This document shows positions 50,978 through 61,100 of a stretch of DNA of 64,000 nucleotides, piece by piece. The stretch is from Microplitis mediator (Eukaryota > Arthropoda > Insecta > Hymenoptera > Braconidae): contig NC_079970.1 of NCBI RefSeq assembly GCF_029852145.1, positions 17,013,831 to 17,077,830 on the forward strand, in the 5' to 3' direction. The notes under the pieces were generated by a model that did not search any database, was not told the DNA's origin, and saw nothing but the letters and a program-made list of their open reading frames with translations. The translations under genes and the position numbers were made by a program. Each line of letters begins with the position of its first letter. Position 1 is the first letter of the stretch.

Positions 50978-52504
50978 TATTCCATGTTTAACTCGATTCT
51001 CGATTTTTTTGCATTTGGCATACTAATGCGTAAAAGTGTCTAAATATCATACAGTCCAATATTAAATGATAATAAATTTGTTATAGTTATTGAAAGGAAT
51101 TTTATTTAAATCAATAAAATAATATTCATATCATCGGAATCATGTAACAATAATTCGAGATGAAAAGAAAGTAATAAATAATAACTATTAAGTGTAATTA
51201 AATAAAATAACTGTATTCGATTGAACGCAATATTTATTCACGGCAAGTGAATGACAATATAATATAACAATAAAATAATACGAATATTTGAGCGAAATTA
51301 ATTTAAAACATTACGAATTTTACAATTGAGAAGCGCAGGATGTTATTTTAAAATTAGCGATGAAAATTTTGAAAGAATAAAAAACATGGCTGAAACATTG
51401 TATAGTAGTCTGTACATAATTATTATCTTGGAATAAAAATGAAAATTAATGGCCAATCAATTGTAATTAATGGTCATAAATTATTGTCATTATTATTATT
51501 ATATACATGATATATGATTGCATAACTTTGTAATCGTGATTTATCATTCGTTCCAATTGCTAATAATTTATTAAATAAAAATCTAAGTTAATGAAAAAAA
51601 AAAAATAAATTTGTAGTAAAAATTTATCAAGTACTATGTATCTGAATATACTGATTTAAAGACTTATAAAATATATAATAAAAATAAAATAAAACAGCGA
51701 ATTGTCAAATAAATAATGTTTATTTATTTATTTATTTAATTATGTTACTATCTATATTATTAAAGGGGACCATTAGTATGATTGTCTGAAAAACAATGAT
51801 TTTTGGGAATTTTTTTAAAGAAAACTACCGCATGGAATAGATCAATGTCTTAAGGATATATTTGTGGATATATCGTGAATTCAAGATAAAATATTTTAGA
51901 CCAAAAAATTCGAAATTCAGTGAGTGATTTACAATCTCTTAACATTTCAAAAAAAAAGTACCCTCACTGCTGGAGTGATAGCGATCTTCACAGTGCATAA
52001 AATCAAAAAACCCAAAAAGTATATTAAACTAGAAGGTATTTTTCGTACTATGACTCTCAGGCTAAGAAAAAAATTGAAATTTAACAAAATGGCGGAGTTT
52101 TTAAAAACAATTTCAAATTTTGCGCGAAAATTTGATGATTTTTGGCCTGCCAAAATTATATTTTTGATTCGATTAGTAAACTGGACGTTCATGGTACGTA
52201 GAAACATGTATAAAGGAAGCTGCTATTCAAATCAAATCGATCAGATGATTCGACTTCGAGTTATAACTGTAGTAATTTTGAAAAATGTATTTTCGAGAAC
52301 CGATAAGCGGCAGCTCTTCAAATGGCTGTTACTCGAAAAAACTATTCGAGATATGGACGAAATTTTAGTATGTTCTTTTGAAGGTACTCGATGAAAACCG
52401 TTTTTGTCTAATTATATATGATTATATATGATCATATATGTAATTATATATAATAATATATAATTATATATAAGCCTATACATAATTAGATCTGATCATA
52501 CCTG

Positions 52505-52600
52505 GCTGTAGTTATTTCCATTTTAATGCTAAGCTCTTAAAATCGATCAGAACACTATTTTTTTAGGAGCTTGGCATTAAAATGGAAATAGCTAGAATAG
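52505..52600. repeat. Inverted repeat with TTTCCATTTTAATGC arms
   Basis: GTTATTTCCATTTTAATGCT with AAGCTC pairs with GAGCTTGGCATTAAAATGG and AAATAGC across a 30-base loop. It is preceded by a tract of TATATATGATTATATATGAT-like palindromes. Probably part of a decayed DNA transposon. Confidence 0.65.
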
Positions 52601-52784
52601 AATGCAGAATTTAAAAAAAATTTATCAGAGATAATTTGTTGGGAATGAAATTGTCTACAAAAAAGATCCTCTGACATTTTATGATAAGTCCGATAGTTTC
52701 GCCGGAAAAGTAAAAATATCTCAAAATTTACTCTAACTCGACTTCAAATTCCAATAACTTTTGAACAGATGGATTTATCAAAAA

Positions 52785-54205
52785 GGCCCTAGGGGTATAA
52801 GCATGGTGAATTTGCCCCCGAAAGGTATCGGCTTGATACTGCGGGGATTTTTAGGTACTAATAAGATATTAACATCCTGAGAGTTTCAGCTTTTGAAACC
52901 AATTTTCAATTGATAGGAACCAGTGAAAAAAATACGCAGATCAATTTCTGTCATTTCTGGAAAGTCTTCAAGAGTTTCAGATGAAATTGTTTGAAACGGC
53001 AATTTTTTTTTGCTGCCAGCCATTTTTTTGAACGTCTTCAGCTAACGTATTTACTACATTATTTTGCGATTTCATTGTTTCGATGACTTCATCCAAAAAC
53101 TCTGAGTCGGAAGTAAGACGCTTACTATACATATTGAAACAGGCTGTTTCCTATTTAGCAGAAATGCTTGATGAAACAGGTAATCTCACTATTCAATATG
53201 TGAAAGAACAGTCAAATATACTCAAAATTCAAGTTCAATCCAGACACATTAATAGAAAGGTTTATAGATGTTTTATTGAGTATAAAAAAAATGCTATTGG
53301 TCCAAAAAGCATATTGAGGCATAGTTGTGAGTGTGCAAATGGTCTGAGAACAATTGGATGTTGCTCTCATGTTGCTGCTGTTGTTTACTATTTATCACAC
53401 GGGAGATATTTAACAAAGATTTTAAAGCCTGCTGAAATACTTAGCAAATTATTTGATAGAGACAGTATTTCACCTGTGATTGAAGGGGATAGTGATGAAG
53501 ACTGATAAAATATGATTATACATTTTTTTCCTCAAGTATATCTTTCATTTGTTGTTATGTATTTATAATTTACAAACTAAAATCTATTTCCTGTTTTATA
53601 TGTGTATAATGTTTATAATATTTTAGTTGATATTATATGATATGACAAAATTTAACTGCTGATGCAGAGATTATTTTTGCAAATAACATTCAAGAACATA
53701 TACAAACTAGAAAAATAATGATTCACACTTTAAACATGTAAATAAAGTAAATATTTGCTTAAAAAGTGGTTTTTATTTTTTTTTCTATATGGCGTACCTT
53801 TTTTAAAAATTTTAAAAGCACTTAAGTCTATAGGAAATTGGATGAGGAATCCAAAAAAAATTATTTCATAATTGTACCAGAACCGTAACATCGTGAAAAG
53901 TCGAAATTAAAACTAAAAAGTCATTTTTTTCGAGGTTGTTGTCGACCGATCAAGCTCCCAATTTTTTTCCGAGGAGCTACTATCGACCCCCAAAACATAT
54001 CCCGAGTATAAGTCAATCGATAAAATAGTCTCTGAGAATATTCATTTTATCTGATTTTTACATATTTGGGTTTTTCTTGAAGACCGATTGGTTTCAAAAG
54101 CTGAAACTCTCAGGATCTTAATATCTTATTAGTACCTAAAAATCCCCGCAGTATCAAGCCGATACCTTTCGGGGGCAAATTCACCATGCTTATACCCCTA
54201 GGGCC
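52785..54205 (+). mobile_element. 1.4-kb DNA transposon with ~125-bp TIRs and a truncated SWIM-domain ORF
   Basis: The left arm GGCCCTAGGGGTATAAGCAT runs through GCCCCCGAAAGGTATCGGCT to GCTTTTGAAACCAAT at about 52,914. The right arm is its inverse, ending ATACCCCTAGGGCC. Between them lies one intact plus-strand ORF (53083-53505). The element interrupts a sequence related to 61,875-61,915: GATGGATTTATCAAAAA lies on its left and ATAAGATACTTTTTTTGTA on its right, and these two are contiguous in the 61.9-kb copy. This supports insertion into an older repeat. It is most likely an internally deleted, non-autonomous copy. Confidence 0.8.
53083..53505 (+). CDS. SWIM zinc-finger ORF of a DNA transposon (C-terminal fragment)
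   Basis: The 140-codon ORF has a SWIM-type zinc-finger signature, CECANGLRTIGCCSHVAA, with the Cys-x-Cys ... Cys-x-His pattern (CEC and CSH) near residues 93-110. It is followed by VVYYLSHGRY and an acidic end. SWIM-type segments of this kind occur, to my knowledge, at the C-termini of longer transposon proteins in animals. No DDE catalytic region is visible in frame, so the ORF appears to be the remaining end of a larger protein rather than an active transposase. It sits inside the TIR element at 52,785-54,205. The start at the first ATG is uncertain because the upstream part may have been lost. Confidence 0.7.
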   Translation: MTSSKNSESEVRRLLYILKQAVSYLAEMLDETGNLTIQYVKEQSNILKIQVQSRHINRKVYRCFIEYKKNAIGPKSILRHSCECANGLRTIGCCSHVAAVVYYLSHGRYLTKILKPAEILSKLFDRDSISPVIEGDSDED

Positions 54206-54899
54206 ATTATAAGATACTTTTTTTGTAAAGTATCCAATTTCCTACAAAAAAACTGTATTGAGAATTTCTTAATTCTCATTAGTTGACATGGTATAAAATT
54301 CAGAACGAGGAAAAACAAGTTCTTCGAATTATATCAAACTTTGACGTCGGATATCTTGTGAATGGTTGAATTTATGCAAAAATCATAGAAGTCCTTTTTT
54401 GTAGATCAGTAAATTTGCTAAAAAATGTTAAAAGAGAGATTTTTTTGGAAGTTATGTATTTTTTACCATGTTACTGAATGAAAAATCGAAAATTATCAAT
54501 AGCCACCTCTAAATATCAATATTAAGAGCTCAAACTTTAACTGTCACCATATTTTAAGAAACCCTTTCGATTTTTCAATGTTCATCGAAAAAAAAAAAAA
54601 TAGTCCCCTAATTTGAAACAGTCAAATATATAAAGACAAGTTAGTGTGCAGCCATCTACCGACTAATTCTCCTAAGAAATATTTCTTAACTATTAAGAAA
54701 TCTTCTTTGGTAGTAACAAATATTTCTTTTAATATAATAAGGCTTTTTTAGCATTAAAAATTTTCATTTGATTTCAAGAAGTGACTTATTTCATTATAAT
54801 AAATGTTTTTAATTAATAAAAAATATTTTTTATTCCCAAAAAAGTCACTTAAAAAATTTTTAAGAAATGGATTTATTACTCCCTAAAAAATTCTTCTCT

Positions 54900-55075
54900 C
54901 AGTGTATTTATCTATTCTTCTGTCCTATTCTATTTATCTTTTGTCATAAAATAGAGAACGAAGACCTTTTGATAATAAAATAATAAAATATACGTGTACA
55001 AGTTTGATTGAGTATGACCAAGATCCACGTCATTACGAATTAATATATAAGCTACAAATATTTTCGTATTACATT
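54900..55075 (+). promoter_or_regulatory. Upstream region of the secreted-peptide gene, duplicated 2.7 kb downstream
   Basis: The 176-bp stretch shares TGTCATAAAATAG, TACGTGTACAAGTTTGATTG, AGTATGA and ATCCACGTCATTA with 57,644-57,795. It includes a TATA-like TATATAAG at 55,044-55,051, about 125 bp before the ATG. The conservation of these blocks in both copies marks them as a duplicated promoter region. Confidence 0.65.
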
Positions 55076-55175
55076 AATCACGTTAGTAAATAACTAAACT
55101 CTGAGTACTCAATACAATTAAAATATTTAAAAAAAAAAAAAACCAAAAAAAGGTCACATAAATAAATAATTAATC

Positions 55176-58100
55176 ATGTTTTTGAAACTTTCTTTTATAA
55201 TATTACTCACTACAGTAATTATTGCTACAAAAGGCAATCTGATGGAGGAAAATTGCTCAGGTCCTAGTCCAAAAGTATGTATACTAATTAATTATCGGGC
55301 ATTACAATCATTATTAATTATAAAATTTGAAAATATATTCTCTGTAAGAAAAATTTCATCATATTAAAAATTTAACATTTAAATAGATTTACGGTTCATT
55401 CGGAAATGCTCTAACTCTAGCTTTCGCTATACGCTAATGCTTGGCCAGTGCTAGATTTAGAGCATTTTCGAATGCACTTTTAAACTTAAAGTTGACAACT
55501 TTAAACTTTTCCGGAAATCTGGGATAACTGAAAAATTTAAACAAGGTCAATTTAAAAGTTCACTATTGCGAATGTTTTCGAAACAATTTGTAACTTCCCG
55601 CTGTAAAAATTGAATATTTAAAAAAAAAAGGGAAGTTATTGTTTACATGCCGCCTTTCAAAAATCGAGTTTTCATCAGATGTTGGCGTTTCGAGTCCTAG
55701 GAAGATATTGTGACTATTTAGAGTAAACCTGGGTTAAAAACAAAATAAATACGGAAGGGATAAAAACAGATTCCTTTTGTTTTATTTTTTACTCTTTTTG
55801 TTTAAAAATTACTTGAAATTGGCTTTTTTTATTAATTTGCAATTTTTTACAATTCTAAAAAAAATTTAACAATTTGTACTATTTAGAACAAAAAGATCTG
55901 ATTTTAATACCAGACATCTTTTATTGCAAGTAAGATATTTTGAATTTATTTTTTGTGACATGCTATCCCTGATTAAACAAAACGATTTACTCAATGATAA
56001 ATGAATTGTTTATTTGAGAAACCCCATAATTCAAGAAAACAAAATTTATCAGGAAACACAAAAAAACATTTTTCTGGAAAAACTTGCCATTAAAATAATA
56101 AATAAATAATTAAAAACAATAATGTTAGCGTCTCTGAAGAAGATTCAAATAAGAAAAATTCAATTTTGTAATTGAAACTACTTAAAAAAATTATTTAAAG
56201 TCGATTGACTATTGACTTATGGAGTTTCTCAATCAAACGGAAAAAAAGTTATACAAAATCATTGTTTTTTTAATTTTTTTCCACTCCAATCATTTATTAG
56301 ACAGACAAAATGAAGTATAAAATGTATTTGAACTTTGAAACCCAGAAATTACAAAAAATAATAATTTATTTCAACATTTTAATTAGACATATAACAGTTA
56401 AGAATAAAACAACATTTGAAATTTATGAAAAAAAAAACGCGAATTTCAAATAAAAAAAAAATTATTTCTGTAAAACTAAAACTGCATATGTTTATTTGAG
56501 TCATTGACTTCTGGGGTTTCTCAATTAAATGAAATTGCTTTCACCCCGTTAATCGTTTTGTTAAACGCTGATTTGATGCATATTTTTATTGAATTCTATT
56601 GGGGAGACATCCAAAGAACCCAAAAATGCAAAAAACCCAATTTAGAAAAAAACATGACTTCCCATACAGGAGCTGCCAGAGTTGAACAATGGGCCCCTAC
56701 TTGGCCCAGCACTGGGGAACCTAGCTTTGGCACACCTATATTGGCCCAGGCTTGGGCCAGGACTGGGTAACTTAGCCTTGGCCATCCAATGGCAACCCAG
56801 ACTTGGGCCAAGGTAGGATTACCAAAGTTTGGATATACCTATGGTTCATATAAGTAGATCATATAAATGTACCAGTTCAACGTAAGTAGGTTCGTCCAGT
56901 AGCTACCGTTCGGACCCAGTAATCAGAAGGACGGCAGTTCGCGCCCAGAGTCCAGCAGAATTTTCACCGAGTTTTTTTCACATCATTTGCCTCCCTTAGA
57001 TAATTAAAACGTTAATGATCATGAATTCTACGAGGTTAATAATAATAAATTTTTTTAAATTAAATTTATTCGTTTCCTGGAAGCCTGGGACAGGTCTGGC
57101 AACCAAGCATGGGCCAGGTCTGGTAACCAAGCATGGGCCAGGTTTGGCAACCAGGCTTGGCCCGAGATTATCATTCCAGCCTTCTACCGAGACTGGGCCA
57201 AGGCTGGCTTACAAGCCTGGCCCAAGGTTTTACAAAGTTGGGCCAAGTCTGGGCCAAGCCTGGGCCCGTGGTACTTTCCTCTCTGGGATCTCAAATAAAC
57301 GATTCAAATGTATATCTATATAGTATTGAATTTGAATTCTTTTAAATCATTTCTAATCGTTTTGAATTGTTTTTTTAAATTCGGGTAATGTTAAAAAAAT
57401 GTTTCTCTTAAGGGTTAATACAAAATGTTTTGAAATTTTGAAAATACTAATTATTCTCATTTTTCAAATCACAATAAAAATTTGAAAAGTTATGTAGCTG
57501 ATATTAAAATTCATGTATGAAATTTGAATTTTCATGACGGAGTTTTAAAAATTCATTGATCATCATAATTGAAATTTCAATGACAATTCTATTTGTTAAT
57601 TGCTTCAAATAAATTTTGTAAAAATTCGAGATAATAATTCTAACAGTGTATATAATTGTTTTTTTTATCTTGTGTCATAAAATAGACTTTTTCATAATAA
57701 AATAATTAATAATACGTGTACAAGTTTAATTGAGTATGATCGATATCCACGTCATTATGAGTATATATCGGTCAGAAATATTGGTATATTATGTATAGTT
57801 GGATTAGCGAGAGTTTGCGCTTCGGTTTTTTACCCCCACCTTCAAGGCGCAATGTCTTAGGTATTAAATTTAGATGGTGGGGGTAAAAACCGAAAATATC
57901 CGAAACGCAAACTCTCTCTAATCCAACTATACAATACTTTATTCAATAAATGTCTGATTTTTGCGCATTATTATATCAGCAAAGTAAATTCTAAATCAGG
58001 TGGGGTTATATATGATACTAGTTCTTGACTGCTCTCATCACTCATGTTTAATTTATTTTAATTAATAAAAAATAACCAACGTATTTTTATATAACACTGA

Positions 58101-61100
58101 CATCAAAGTTGTTAGATTCATTGTACTACTTATTCTTAATGTATTGAGTATCGCGATGATTTGCTCTTATGATAATAGTAGTTTGTTTTTGAGAACGGTC
58201 GATAATGACTTTAAGGAGGAATGTGATAATAGATTACAATGCGTTTGTTTATGACCCCCATAATCAAACGCTATTAAAGAATACAGGACGCCATTTGCTT
58301 TTTGACAGATTATTAACTGATCGGTAAACGGCTATTTAGAGTTTTCTTTGCAGATATGAAAAGGCGCGATAATCAGACACGCGTTGAATAAACTCTAGTA
58401 TACATCCAGTGACAAACTATTGTACTCTCGTGTGTGTTGGCAATTCTCAAGTATAACACTGATTCCACAAGATGTATTAGATATAATACTAAAGTTAGCC
58501 AACGTCTAATAATTCTTAAACTTTTTTCAAAACGATAAATTAATAAATATAAAAAACATTTCAAAAATTGCACCTATAGCCTTTTTAATTTTCTATAAGT
58601 GCATATTTTCAGCTTTTTTTTTTTGTTATTGTTTTGTTGAAAAAAAAATCCCAAAATTGTCAATTGTCTGCTAACTTAACGATTATTTTAAAGTAATTAT
58701 CTTAAGACTTATAGACGGTTTCTACAAAAAGTGTCTGAAAGCTTGTAAAGAAGCTTCTATTTTCACCTTTAAACTTAACATTCTCGAAAAATCTACCTTC
58801 CATTCTGGCTGCCAGATGGCATTTTTATAATAATTAATTTGTTTGAATTAGTGATGACGCGATTTATCGTAAGCGTATGGGCGGGTCGTTTGTAATTTCA
58901 ATGCGTCAAAATCGATGAATCGATATTTTAATTAATTCGATTATGACCTTGTAATTATTATGTTATTAATTATTATCTTTAAAATCTGACATAATAAAAA
59001 AATACGGATATTAATTTTTATAAATTTGAATTATCAGTTAATTTTCGAGCGATTTTTTAAAAATTATTTTTCAAAAGTAACTATTCTTATTTTTCAAATT
59101 GTTATTAAGTTAATAAAGTGACAGCAGGCTGTTTTAAATATTGAAAAACAAAATTTAATTAATAATTATAATGGCACCTCAGGTATTTACAAAACATTAA
59201 TTCAATTAGTTGAAAAATGAAAAAACATATATATTTATTAAAATTTAATATTCAAATATTTAAAATGGATATTTGGTAATAATATTTTACAACTAAATAT
59301 ATAAATAGATGCTAAAAAAAAATTTAATCATTACGATAGTGATAAACAGTTAAATTTATGATCATCGATCATTTAAAATTTTTAGTGACCTCGAAAAACT
59401 ACTTGGTGGCGCCAAAATTATTGTCTGCCCTATTTAAAGATAATAAGAATAAAATATACAAATTTTCTAGGCTGATTTTAACAAAAAAATTGAGGAAGCT
59501 GGTAATAAAATCGTAGTAATTTATTTCTTTGCTAATTGGTGCGGTCCCTGCAAAAGATTCGCCCCAAAATTTGAAGAGCTGGCGGGAATCCATGATTCTG
59601 TGGTATTTGTTAAAGTTGATATCGACAAGTGTGAAGCTCTTCTTTTCGAGCATTCCATCCGCGGTGTGCCAGCACTTAAGTTTATGAAGGGTGGCCAAAA
59701 AGTAAGTGCAGCTTCTTCGTTTATACGTCACGAGGACAATAAATGAAATAATTATAACTCAATTAATTTAATTTTTTCAGATTGAAACTATCTTCTCTAC
59801 TAATGAACATACAATTGAAGAAATAATTGAAAATAATCAATAAAAATAAAAAACAATATTAATTAAAATGCCTTAAAAATTGTTGAATTGAGAATAAAAA
59901 AAAACACAATTGGCTTAAAAAATTGTTGCTTTATTTTTAATTATTTGTACAGAATCATTCTTATATTTTGCAACACTCAATGTAGGAAGCATTTATTTTT
60001 GTTTAAAATGGGTTGAACAATCAATAATTGAAAACCTTAAATTCATGTTCACGACTTAATTATTTAATTAATTAACTATTAAATAGACAATAGCGGCTGA
60101 TCAATCACATCAAAGCAATGTTGCATTTCTCAAGAAAACTAATGAACTTTCGAAGCTCATTTGTTGCAATGGTGATGCTGAAGTCTAAATTCCTTTACGA
60201 CTTAGCGGCTAAAAAGTTCCTTCGAAGGTCATGTAGTCAGCGATAAGCGAGAAATGTCTTGGATCAACTGTAATTCCCTACATTTTGAAGACATCCTTGA
60301 CCTCTTTAACAATAACTCGATTTGCGGTTTCCATTCCATAAGTCTGAGATATTCCGTAAATGCCATTAGTGTATAGTCGTTGTAGATCTAAAACATCAAC
60401 ATACTTAGCCATTTCAACGATGTTAAGTCCGTCTGTCTTTGAAATAGTTTCGCCTTCGGGATTTTCGAATGTAAAGGCACGTTTGATGGCAGGTGTTTCC
60501 CATAAAACAACTTTTTTAGCTGCATCACGAATAATTGTTGGTCAATCAAGCTTGATGAGCTTGAGTGGTAAGTGGAAACTGTATTTAAACCAATGGTACT
60601 CTCTTAAAATGAACCAGTGAAATTTCACTGATTCTCCAGTTGAATTTTACTGATTCAACCAGTGGACTAAGATGATCGTTTAGCTCACTGGTTGAACCAG
60701 TGATACGCCAGTGTACTATATAAATATAAAGAAAATAGGTTAGATTAATTTTATTTTATTATAAACGTTTATTTAAGAATAAAGTGAACTACAAGAGTCT
60801 TAATAACAATTATAAATTATTTAGTATTAAAATAAACAATATTTATTAGGAATTATAAAAATTTAAGTTTCAATATGAGCTGTTTGCTGTTGAGTTCTGA
60901 TGGCAGCAGCATTGAAAATGTTCTTTAAATTTGGAACTGGAAAAGTTTTCTATAATTGAACCAAAAAAAAATTTTTTTTAAAAATGAGCATTGCAAAATT
61001 TATTACGATCAAAAAGTCAAAATTTTAAATCTAGTTTATAAATTTACCTTCAAGTTTTGTCAAAGTATCATCATCCGAAATAATTGACCTTGAGGGGTTA

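Larger units (their letters stand above)
46575..55175. other. Transposon-rich intergenic region
   Basis: Beyond the IQSEC stop, an AATAAA lies at 46,592, and the following 2 kb is AT-rich and probably contains the 3' untranslated region. From 48.6 kb onward the region is largely DNA transposon remnants, listed separately. No cellular protein-coding gene was recognised. Confidence 0.6.

Noticed and set aside
51924..52394. 156-codon plus-strand ORF
   Set aside because: It lies in transposon-derived DNA that reads equally as a minus-strand ORF. The translation has no domain motif and a composition typical of AT-rich transposon arms. A weak AGGGGAC match between 51,764 and 54,609 suggested a larger enclosing element, but the arms do not align beyond about ten bases.
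57015..57323. 102-codon ORF with repeated GPGLATKHGPGL-like units
   Set aside because: The amino-acid repeat is a direct reading of the GGCCCA DNA repeat, which is open in another frame too; no protein evidence.
60360..60620. 86-codon plus-strand ORF
   Set aside because: It is the antisense shadow of the RNA polymerase I pseudogene, which reads clearly on the minus strand.
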